Shown piece by piece: positions 18,133-24,609 of a stretch of DNA of 25,171 nucleotides. The notes under the pieces are model-generated. The model did not search any database, was not told the DNA's origin, and saw only the letters and a list, made by a program, of their open reading frames with translations. Position 1 is the stretch's first letter. Each line of letters starts with the position of its first letter. Where the stretch lies: positions 1-25,171 of IMG/VR virus record IMGVR_UViG_3300034073_002242; one strand, 5' to 3'. The position numbers and the translations under genes are program-made. The stretch is from a virus.

Positions 18133-19290
18133 ATGGCAACTTTCCAAGCGTTTGATAATCAAGATATAAGATCAACTACCTCTTATTTGAATCAGTTGGT
18201 TGATATCATCGGTTCTGATGTGTCTTCATCTGCTACCAGAAGAGAATATCAGGTATTCGTAACTGGCGGTTTAGGACCAGGAGTAACTTCTTCACTTTTC
18301 CAAACCATCTATGATCAAGACTTCACTCTTCAAACTGCAAATCCTGTATTTGATATTACTTACGGATTTGCAACCAGTTCTGCAATTATATCAGAACTAG
18401 CTCCAACCATAGATGCCAATGGAAAATATATATTCGGCTCTGACACTCTAATGATGAGAGAGAAGATTGATATATATCGTTTGTTTGCTCGTCAATTGCT
18501 TGGCGATGAAACTGCTACATTTACTGCAACAGCTCCAAATTCCAATAATACTATTGAGATTAAAGAGGCAATATTCATATGCTTCAAACGTTTGTTTGCT
18601 CGTGATAAAGTTAAAAGAGAAACGTTTGCTATGCGCTTCTTTACAAGCGCATCAAATGATGATCCAAACTTTAAAGTAGTTGGAAATACCGCTGCTATAT
18701 TGACAGATATTAATTCAAGCACAAATAAGTTTTTTGAAGTTGGCGGAGAAGCTGCTGTTGTTGTAGACTCAGCAGTTACAACAAATCCATATGGATTACT
18801 ATTCCTTGACAGAGGTATACTTGTTTTAGATATGTCCAGAAGCTTCGATCAAGTTCAAGATATATCTGGCTCTATAGATTGCGTTACAACAACAACTGGT
18901 ATAGTAGACGTATCTGCAAGCCTTTGCAGATTTGCTGCTTCAGCTTCTGTAGATGATTTTGTTGACCATCTTTGCAGCACACGTTTTACCGGTTCAAATG
19001 AAACTGCAATGACATTCCAAAACGTAACAAACATCAACAGCACAATATTCTTCTGTCGTGCTAACCCAGATTCATTCAACTACTCCTCTAATCCAACATT
19101 CGTAGATGATAACAATAGAATTGTCGTTATTGATGAAGGCGAAGAATTAGATCAGGAATCATTCACATTTGTTACCTCTATTGGTCTATATGATGACAAT
19201 AACAATCTGTTAGGAGTAGCTAAGTTGTCTCGTCCGGTCCTTAAAGATTCCGAGAGAGATTTAACTTTTAAAGTTAGACTTGATTTCTGA
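18133..19290 (+). CDS. Virion structural protein with shared C-terminal motif
   Basis: A 385-residue protein preceded by AAGG at 18120-18123. The N-terminal segment 'VTSSLFQTIYDQDFTLQTAN' followed by 'PVFDITYGFA' is a strongly patterned motif that I have seen in uncharacterised large-phage virion proteins. An internal similarity is visible between 'IYRLFARQLLGDETATF' and 'CFKRLFARDKVKRETFAMRF'. The last 40 residues ('FVTSIGLYDDNNNLLGVAKL', then S-R-P-V-L, ending 'LTFKVRLDF') are echoed at the end of the next gene's product. No enzyme motif or membrane segment is present. A tail, sheath or baseplate part is plausible given its place at the end of the structural block, but its identity is not established. 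Confidence 0.8.
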   Translation: MATFQAFDNQDIRSTTSYLNQLVDIIGSDVSSSATRREYQVFVTGGLGPGVTSSLFQTIYDQDFTLQTANPVFDITYGFATSSAIISELAPTIDANGKYIFGSDTLMMREKIDIYRLFARQLLGDETATFTATAPNSNNTIEIKEAIFICFKRLFARDKVKRETFAMRFFTSASNDDPNFKVVGNTAAILTDINSSTNKFFEVGGEAAVVVDSAVTTNPYGLLFLDRGILVLDMSRSFDQVQDISGSIDCVTTTTGIVDVSASLCRFAASASVDDFVDHLCSTRFTGSNETAMTFQNVTNINSTIFFCRANPDSFNYSSNPTFVDDNNRIVVIDEGEELDQESFTFVTSIGLYDDNNNLLGVAKLSRPVLKDSERDLTFKVRLDF

Positions 19291-19308
19291 TTAGAACGAC
19301 TATGCAAT

Positions 19309-21657
19309 ATGTCAATACAACGAGTAACACCAGATGATTTTGAGACGTTTACAATTGAAACCAATCCAAGAAGAACTTATATAAGCTCCTCAACAGATGG
19401 TGTAACCGGTTCTCTTTATCTTTTTCCTCGACGTTCAACATATCAGAAAGAACCATATCCTCTAAACTATTATACTAAGTCATATTTCTCAGATTATGAT
19501 CTAAATCAACTTAGATTAAATGCAATAACTACTTCTACTGGGTCTACAAATATAACTTCAGAGATATTGGCATATATGACTGGGGTTCAAGAAACACCGG
19601 TATCTCCTAAGCAATATCAACGTTTAGAAATTATCCGATTCGAACCACCATTCAGATTCAACTCCAATACTTTACGTAAGCTTGTCACTATTAACACATT
19701 AATGCCTTATTATCGGGCAACATATCCTAATGCACATTACAGCTACACAAACTATCATTGTTTAAATTTTTATTCTGCTAGTAATGTCCCAACCGGAAGC
19801 GTGTTAATATATCCAAATCCAGTAAGTTCTATAGATCCAATATATCGAGATTATAGCTTCTCAGGTTCTTTCTCTTTTGATTTTTGGATAAAACCAAAAC
19901 TTAGTCCTTATCAAGAAACGATATATAAACCAGGAACTATAATGCATATGTCTAGCGCATTTGCCGTTAGTCTATGCTCTGGTTCTTCCAGAGACATTAA
20001 TGGTGCCGTAGATGGTTTTAGAATATTGTTACAGCTTTCTAGCTCTACCGACATAGCTCCTGATCTAGTTACCACATCAACGCCTTTTACATTTTTTTCT
20101 AACGATAACTCTTTAGAAGCTAACAAATGGCATCATGTTACAGTCAGATGGGGTGGACCAAATTATAATTTTGGTTCTGGGTCATTTATTATTGACCAAC
20201 AAAATCAAGGTTATATTGTTATAACCTCGAGCGTTGTAGCTGGTTTAACTTCTGAAACTCAAGATATTCTATGTATTGGAAATTACTATCAAGGACCAAA
20301 TACAGGTGGAAGCACAACATCATGGTTCTTTTCTACTAACACGTCTTTAAAAGATGGACTATATGAACTTACCTCTTCAACAACAAGAGAACTTCCTAAT
20401 TCATATTCTTTCAAATATCCATTGAAAGCCGAAATACATGAAATAAAGATGTATAATAGCTATTTGAATAACGATCAAATAACGGCTTTAAACACAACCG
20501 GTTTAGCGAACGTATCATCGTCAAGTCTTAAATTTTATTTACCACCATTCTTTACACAAGAAAGTCCATATCGTCAGGTTGTAAGTGACCAAGGCGGAGT
20601 ATTTGAAACGCCATTTGTCGCAGAAGATGGAACCACTATAGACCCATTTAATATTAAATTGGCATTTGGATGCGGTGGACATTATATCAATCTAGAAAAC
20701 TATGTTAGAGATTTTGTTACCGGTAGAAATCCAAGACTATTGGAACTCTCTTCTTCCGTTATTACAACACCTCTTGCTACTGCCGTGTCAGCAAATGATT
20801 TACTATATAGTTCTGGTTCGAACATTAAACGGCTATATACAATATTGCCGAATGATAATGGCAAATTCTATCCTAATTTTGATATATTGTCAACTTATAG
20901 CGGTAGTAAGTTTGTTGACGATAAAGGAACATCGGTTCTAGGATATATCTCTCTAAGAGATCTGATTACAGGTTCATACCCTGGAACAGTTATCGATAGC
21001 TATTATGAAAATTCTATTGCAATCGAACTGCAAGGAGGAAACAATCCAGATACATTCTGGCAAGGGACTTCTCCAGGAACAGACTATGCAATATACAACA
21101 GAACTAGAGACAACACCAGTAATCAAGTTGTATTTTTTGATATAAGCAACATGTATTATGGTATGTCTATTAAACCTGGCACCTTCGTCCTCACAGATGA
21201 CAATATAAGCGGCTCCATAAGCGGCAGCATATCAATGCTTATTAAAGATGATGGTTATGGTAATCTATACCGTGCAGATGCTTCTAGTGAACATGCAACA
21301 TGGTCTTCACTAGGTAATATATTCTATAATGAAGGTATCGTGCTTCTTAAAGTTCCACAACTCTATTTCTTTGGTCTTAATCAGTTCCAATGTGAATTCC
21401 AAGGAATACAGAACGTTCACGTTCTAACCGTTAATGGCTATGCACGTCCTATGCAACTTATAACATCAAGCTATGCTCAGTTCCAGAATGGTGAAATTGA
21501 TGATCTTGCTAATGAAACCGATAAGAGATACGTATTTATCTCTAACGTTCTCCTTCATGATGATAATCTAAACGTTATTGGTAGAACATCTATAGCTCAA
21601 CCGGTCTTGAAGAGAAGCGGTGATAAGTTCCTCTTTAAGATCAAAATGGACTATTAA
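19309..21657 (+). CDS. LamG-like virion protein sharing C-terminal motif with neighbour
   Basis: A 782-residue protein. Residues about 179-390 form a LamG/concanavalin-like jelly roll: 'FSGSFSFDFWIKPKL', 'GFRILLQLSSS', 'NKWHHVTVRWGG', 'DILCIGNYYQG', and closing 'AEIHEIKMYNSYLNNDQI'. Such domains bind glycans in many phage tail proteins. The C-terminus ('VFISNVLLHDDNLNVIGRTS', then 'IAQPVLKRSGDKFLFKIKMDY' split across the end) matches the end of the 18133 product in spacing and key residues. Both proteins could therefore dock to the same partner. No clear Shine-Dalgarno precedes ATG 19309; the 18-base gap suggests coupling to the upstream gene. This is the last gene of the structural block. 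Adhesion function is inference. Confidence 0.8.
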   Translation: MSIQRVTPDDFETFTIETNPRRTYISSSTDGVTGSLYLFPRRSTYQKEPYPLNYYTKSYFSDYDLNQLRLNAITTSTGSTNITSEILAYMTGVQETPVSPKQYQRLEIIRFEPPFRFNSNTLRKLVTINTLMPYYRATYPNAHYSYTNYHCLNFYSASNVPTGSVLIYPNPVSSIDPIYRDYSFSGSFSFDFWIKPKLSPYQETIYKPGTIMHMSSAFAVSLCSGSSRDINGAVDGFRILLQLSSSTDIAPDLVTTSTPFTFFSNDNSLEANKWHHVTVRWGGPNYNFGSGSFIIDQQNQGYIVITSSVVAGLTSETQDILCIGNYYQGPNTGGSTTSWFFSTNTSLKDGLYELTSSTTRELPNSYSFKYPLKAEIHEIKMYNSYLNNDQITALNTTGLANVSSSSLKFYLPPFFTQESPYRQVVSDQGGVFETPFVAEDGTTIDPFNIKLAFGCGGHYINLENYVRDFVTGRNPRLLELSSSVITTPLATAVSANDLLYSSGSNIKRLYTILPNDNGKFYPNFDILSTYSGSKFVDDKGTSVLGYISLRDLITGSYPGTVIDSYYENSIAIELQGGNNPDTFWQGTSPGTDYAIYNRTRDNTSNQVVFFDISNMYYGMSIKPGTFVLTDDNISGSISGSISMLIKDDGYGNLYRADASSEHATWSSLGNIFYNEGIVLLKVPQLYFFGLNQFQCEFQGIQNVHVLTVNGYARPMQLITSSYAQFQNGEIDDLANETDKRYVFISNVLLHDDNLNVIGRTSIAQPVLKRSGDKFLFKIKMDY

Positions 21658-21676
21658 CCGATACACACATACTTAT

Positions 21677-21695
21677 ATGTATGACAATCATACAT
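21677..21695 (+). promoter_or_regulatory. Hairpin over the start codon of the NUMOD3/TnsA-like gene
   Basis: ATGTATGA (21677-21684) and TCATACAT (21688-21695) form a perfect 8-base-pair stem with a three-base CAA loop. The stem contains the ATG at 21681, and no Shine-Dalgarno is visible upstream. T4 homing endonuclease genes are known to be restrained by RNA hairpins over their initiation region, so translational damping is plausible. It is also possible that the short palindrome is accidental in AT-rich DNA. Confidence 0.45.
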
Positions 21696-22616
21696 GACAA
21701 CAATTCAACTCCACGAACCATTATATTTTCTTGCGACTGCTGCCAACAACGTTTTGAACGAAGCAGTAAAAGTAAACCAAGAATTGATTACAATATTTTG
21801 AACAATAAAGAGCATTATTGTTCTCTGAAGTGTGCTTATCAAGCAAGAAAGCCAACTAAAGCAAAAGAAACCACGTGTAATATGTGTTCTGTGAGTTTTC
21901 TTATGGCTCCTTGTAAAGAAAAAGAAACAAATTTTTGTTCACGTGAATGTTATTGGCAATATAGAAAGATTGATCCAAGAGTTAAAACTAAAAGAAAGCC
22001 TCTTTCTGAGAGTGCCAAGAAAAAAATTGGCGCAGCTAATAAAGGAAAACAAACCCGATTGGGGGCTGTTCTTTCCGAAGAAACAAAAGAAAAAATTAGT
22101 AGACACCATAAAGAAACCGGTTGTTTTGCAGGTAATAAAAATCCAATGTATGGCAAGACCCATACAGACGAAGTAAAGCAAAAAATGTCGGAAATAGTTT
22201 CCTCTGAAATGGTCGCTGGAAAACGTAGGGGATATGGAAAAAACTATCATGAAAAAGGATATGTGTTTTCTGTGAAGCTTAATGCTAATGTTTTTTACAG
22301 ATCATCATGGGAAAAGGCGACCACACAATGGTTAGATGATAATAATAATATTATAACATTTTCATATGAACCTTTTTCTATACCATATCTTTATAAAGAA
22401 AGCAGCAGGAACGTTATTAGACATTATATACCGGATTTTGTTGTAGAATATGTTGATGGAACAAAAGAATTGTGGGAGATTAAGCCGTTAATATATGCAA
22501 ATACAGAAAAAGCAAGACAGAAACAAATTGCGGCTGAAGAATACTGTAAGCTAAATGGGATTAACGGTTATAGAATTCTTACAAAAGAAGACCTTAAGAG
22601 TATGAATATTCTATAA
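21681..22616 (+). CDS. Chimeric homing-type endonuclease: zinc fingers, NUMOD3, TnsA/gp4-like nuclease
   Basis: A 311-residue protein with three parts. Residues 18-51 and 66-90 carry two CxxC...CxxxC clusters (C18/C21/C47/C51 and C66/C69/C86/C90), probable zinc-binding fingers. Residues about 108-175 hold NUMOD3-type motifs ('LSEETKEKISRHHKE', 'NKNPMYGKTHTDEVKQKMSE'), DNA-contact modules known from homing endonucleases. Residues about 193-300 hold a PD-(D/E)xK nuclease of the TnsA/T4 gp4 type: YRSSWE (E211), YIPDF (D252) and E266-I-K268. This domain is clearly related to the next gene's product. It sits alone between the structural block and the DNA-processing genes, has no Shine-Dalgarno and starts inside a hairpin. 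DNA cleavage by the conserved triad is expected. Homing behaviour is inferred from NUMOD3 and free-standing position. Confidence 0.8.
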   Translation: MTIIHDNNSTPRTIIFSCDCCQQRFERSSKSKPRIDYNILNNKEHYCSLKCAYQARKPTKAKETTCNMCSVSFLMAPCKEKETNFCSRECYWQYRKIDPRVKTKRKPLSESAKKKIGAANKGKQTRLGAVLSEETKEKISRHHKETGCFAGNKNPMYGKTHTDEVKQKMSEIVSSEMVAGKRRGYGKNYHEKGYVFSVKLNANVFYRSSWEKATTQWLDDNNNIITFSYEPFSIPYLYKESSRNVIRHYIPDFVVEYVDGTKELWEIKPLIYANTEKARQKQIAAEEYCKLNGINGYRILTKEDLKSMNIL

Positions 22617-22657
22617 GTCTTATTGTCTCTGTTAATCTATAATACCCCATAGCCTCT

Positions 22658-22694
22658 TCTAATTGGTAGGGTTCCACTTATCATCTAATTGGTA
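22658..22694 (+). repeat. Direct 11-base repeat in the 80-base gap before 22697
   Basis: TCTAATTGGTA occurs at 22658-22668 and again at 22684-22694, 26 bases apart, the second copy ending two bases before ATG 22697. The gap also holds TATAAT at 22638-22643 without a good -35. It could be a regulator site, a scar of the upstream gene's insertion, or chance. Confidence 0.5.
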
Positions 22695-22696
22695 TT

Positions 22697-23185
22697 ATGA
22701 CTAAAACAACTGTTAAGAAAACACGTAAGAAACCGAGAGCTAAGACCCGCAAGGGTAAAAGACAATCTCATTATATTACCGGGACACATAATTCTCCTAA
22801 ATGTCCAAGACCCATTCAATATCGGTCCTCATGGGAGTTATATGTTTGTAAACATTTTGATGAAGATCCTCAGATAGTATCCTATGATTATGAGCCATAT
22901 AAAATAGCTTATACATCAAATGCAAGGTCTGGTAGGGTTAGATTTTATATACCGGATTTTGTTGTTAACTACGCTGACGGCTCTCAGAAGATTATTGAAG
23001 TCAAAAGAAACTCTGCGTTAAATAATAATACGGTAGTAAAGAAAGCAGAGGCGGCAAGAAGATGGTGCGAAAGCTTAACAAAAAAGGGAAGGAAGACAAC
23101 CTACGAGTTTTGGACGGAGACAATAATATTTCCGATCCGAGCCCGGTTTCTTCTTCTGGAGAAACAGCAGGAGAAAAAAGATTAG
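22697..23185 (+). CDS. TnsA-fold nuclease, probable T4 gp4-like head-completion nuclease
   Basis: A 162-residue protein. A very basic N-terminal tail (residues 1-23, Lys/Arg-rich) is followed by a PD-(D/E)xK core: YRSSWE (E47), YEPYKIAY, RFYIPDFVV (D87), then E101-V-K103. The Arg-Ser-Ser-Trp-Glu and Pro-Asp-Phe signatures and the size match the TnsA N-terminal family, which includes T4-type gp4 head-completion nucleases. In T4, gp4 acts on filled heads before tail joining. The core is paralogous to the nuclease domain of the upstream homing-type gene, and seven codons at the PDF motif are nearly identical. The last 41 codons overlap the start of the resolvase gene. The family call is firm; gp4 function is inferred from length and phage context. 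Confidence 0.75.
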   Translation: MTKTTVKKTRKKPRAKTRKGKRQSHYITGTHNSPKCPRPIQYRSSWELYVCKHFDEDPQIVSYDYEPYKIAYTSNARSGRVRFYIPDFVVNYADGSQKIIEVKRNSALNNNTVVKKAEAARRWCESLTKKGRKTTYEFWTETIIFPIRARFLLLEKQQEKKD

Positions 23186-23727
23186 TAGATTTGGGGCTTG
23201 ATATATCCACATCTGTAGTTGGCATATGTGTGTTAGATAGCAAGACTGGTCAACTTATAAAGCTTACTCATAAGAAGCTTGTTAAGTTTGAAGATGAGTA
23301 TGAGAAGGCAGATAATTTCCTTTCAGATTGGATTGATCCATCATGGAAGGTAAGAAGGATTTATATTGAAGAAGCCGCCAAAAAGTTTACACCGGGATTT
23401 TCTTCTGCTGACACAATAATGACGTTAGGACGGTTCAATGGTATTCTTTCTTATATGGTCTATCAGTTATTTGGTGTTAAACCTATTATGGTTAACGTTC
23501 GCTCTGCACGCTCTAAACTTAACATTAAGATAGATTATAAAGATAAAACTTCATCCACCAAGGATAAGGTTTTATTAACCGTTAGAACTTTAAATCCCAG
23601 TTTTCCATGGATAATCCGTGAAGCTAAGACTGGACAGTTTAAAGGGCAAATGATATATGATAAAGTTAATGAGGATCTTTCCGATGCATGGGTTATCTGC
23701 CGAGGCGGACAATTAATTTATCCGTGA
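23062..23727 (+). CDS. RuvC-family Holliday-junction resolvase
   Basis: A 221-residue protein with an RNase H-fold resolvase signature: 'LVDLGLDISTSVVGICVLD' with D47, 'RRIYIEEAAKKF' with acidic E103/E104, and C-terminal 'NEDLSDAWVICRGG' with the D205-x-x-D208 pair expected for RuvC. Such enzymes cut branched DNA; in phages they clear junctions before packaging. The first 41 residues are polar, lack family features and lie in the 124-base overlap with the upstream nuclease gene. AGAGG at 23047-23051 supports ATG 23062, while in-frame TTG codons at 23110 and 23194 are weaker alternatives. The stop lies at the first unit of a tandem repeat. A second, diverged copy of its last 16 codons lies beyond the GIY-YIG gene, showing that this 3' end has been rearranged. 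Confidence 0.85.
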   Translation: MVRKLNKKGKEDNLRVLDGDNNISDPSPVSSSGETAGEKRLVDLGLDISTSVVGICVLDSKTGQLIKLTHKKLVKFEDEYEKADNFLSDWIDPSWKVRRIYIEEAAKKFTPGFSSADTIMTLGRFNGILSYMVYQLFGVKPIMVNVRSARSKLNIKIDYKDKTSSTKDKVLLTVRTLNPSFPWIIREAKTGQFKGQMIYDKVNEDLSDAWVICRGGQLIYP

Positions 23728-23770
23728 AATTTATCCGTGAAATGCATTTATTCGTCATATTTATAGGTGA
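23715..23770 (+). repeat. Tandem and degenerate repeat at the resolvase stop/homing-gene junction
   Basis: The unit AATTTATCCGTGA, which includes the resolvase stop codon, occurs twice head-to-tail (23715-23727 and 23728-23740). It is followed by degenerate copies ATTTATTCGTCA (23746-23757) and ATTTATAGGTGA (23759-23770). A further near-duplicate, ATAGGTGATG/ATAGGTAATG (23763-23772, 23774-23783), supplies the ribosome-binding region of the next gene. The cluster exactly fills the junction between the resolvase and the homing endonuclease gene, consistent with a break-repair or slippage scar. Confidence 0.8.
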
Positions 23771-23784
23771 TGGATAGGTAATGT

Positions 23785-24546
23785 ATGAAATGGAAAATAG
23801 ATAGCCAACAAAAAATGGGAATATACAAAATTGTCAATATCTTAAACCACAGAATATATGTTGGTAGCGCAATTAATTTGCAAAGAAGATATGCGGCTCA
23901 TATATCATGTTTAAAAAGAAATAAACATGGAAACTCTTATCTCCAAAATGATTGGAATAAATGTGGTCCCGAAGCTTTTGAGTTCCATTTACTTGAGGCT
24001 GTAGAAAAAAAGCAAGATTTGTTATTGAGGGAAACAGTATATATTGATATCTACTTTGATAATAAAAATATGTGCTACAATATCTGCCCGGTAGCTGGAA
24101 ATACTGTTGGAAAATTTCACACGCAACAGACAAAAGAAAAAATGTTGTCAATTGCAAAGAAAAAAAGTGCGCCGTGGCAAATATTGTCCCCTGATAATGT
24201 CATATACACAATTACGGGGGTCCGTTCTTTTTGTAAGGAACATAACTTAGATCGTGGTGCTCTAATACGACTTAAATATGGAAAATGCCTTTCTTACAAA
24301 GGATGGAGACTTCCAGAAAATAAAGAATATATTGGAAGTTTAGAACAAATTAAGAACATGGTTAGTGTGCGGTCAGCAAAAACTTATAACGTTATTCTTG
24401 TTTCTGAAGCTGGAGAACAATGTGGACCTATACACAATATTAAAAGCTGGAGCGAAGAACGTAATTTAAACTATCGTGTTGTTCATGCTCTTATAAGAGG
24501 TTCTTGTAAATCGTATAAAGGCTGGAAAATAAAAGATAGTATGTAA
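23785..24546 (+). CDS. GIY-YIG homing endonuclease
   Basis: A 253-residue free-standing endonuclease. Residues 11-90 are a GIY-YIG nuclease domain: G12-I-Y14, Y25-V-G27, catalytic Arg at R35 in 'NLQRRYAAH', and the conserved Glu E83 in 'LLRETVYIDIYF'. A short NUMOD3-like segment follows (108-127, 'VGKFHTQQTKEKMLSIAKKK'). The C-terminus holds two tandem DNA-contact repeats (about 129-175 and 200-248), each ending in 'SYKGW' plus a short basic tail, as in other phage homing enzymes. AGG at 23776-23778 lies six bases before the ATG; an internal ATG at 23815 (just before GIY) is less likely. It starts 57 bases after the resolvase stop and is followed within five bases by a remnant resolvase 3' end, so its insertion target was almost certainly the resolvase gene. 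Confidence 0.9.
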   Translation: MKWKIDSQQKMGIYKIVNILNHRIYVGSAINLQRRYAAHISCLKRNKHGNSYLQNDWNKCGPEAFEFHLLEAVEKKQDLLLRETVYIDIYFDNKNMCYNICPVAGNTVGKFHTQQTKEKMLSIAKKKSAPWQILSPDNVIYTITGVRSFCKEHNLDRGALIRLKYGKCLSYKGWRLPENKEYIGSLEQIKNMVSVRSAKTYNVILVSEAGEQCGPIHNIKSWSEERNLNYRVVHALIRGSCKSYKGWKIKDSM

Positions 24547-24551
24547 GCTAT

Positions 24552-24602
24552 ATGGCTGATAGCTGGGTTATCTGCCGTGGCGGAATGTTATTAAATCCCT
24601 GA
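24552..24602 (+). pseudogene. Orphan 3' end of a RuvC-family gene
   Basis: This 17-codon frame encodes MADSWVICRGGMLLNP. After the Met, its 16 codons including the stop align without gaps to the last 16 codons of the resolvase at 23680-23727: 10 of 15 residues and 35 of 48 bases agree, including the whole Asp-x-Trp-Val-Ile-Cys-Arg-Gly-Gly core with the catalytic Asp. It lacks all other resolvase domains and lies between the homing gene stop and the methyltransferase start, seven bases upstream of the latter. It is best read as the original resolvase end displaced by the endonuclease insertion. Because it starts with ATG five bases after the upstream stop, it could still be translated and couple expression to the methyltransferase; that is speculation. 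Confidence 0.85.
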
Positions 24603-24609
24603 TTTGATT

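Noticed and set aside
21939-22250. 103-codon minus-strand hydrophobic-looking frame opposite the homing-type gene
   Set aside because: Its Phe/Ser/Leu richness is the complement of Lys/Glu-rich coding sequence; there is no start signal.
23758-23765. TATTTATA, which reads on the minus strand as the T4-type late promoter core TATAAATA
   Set aside because: No minus-strand gene follows, and the match falls inside the degenerate tandem repeat in AT-rich DNA.
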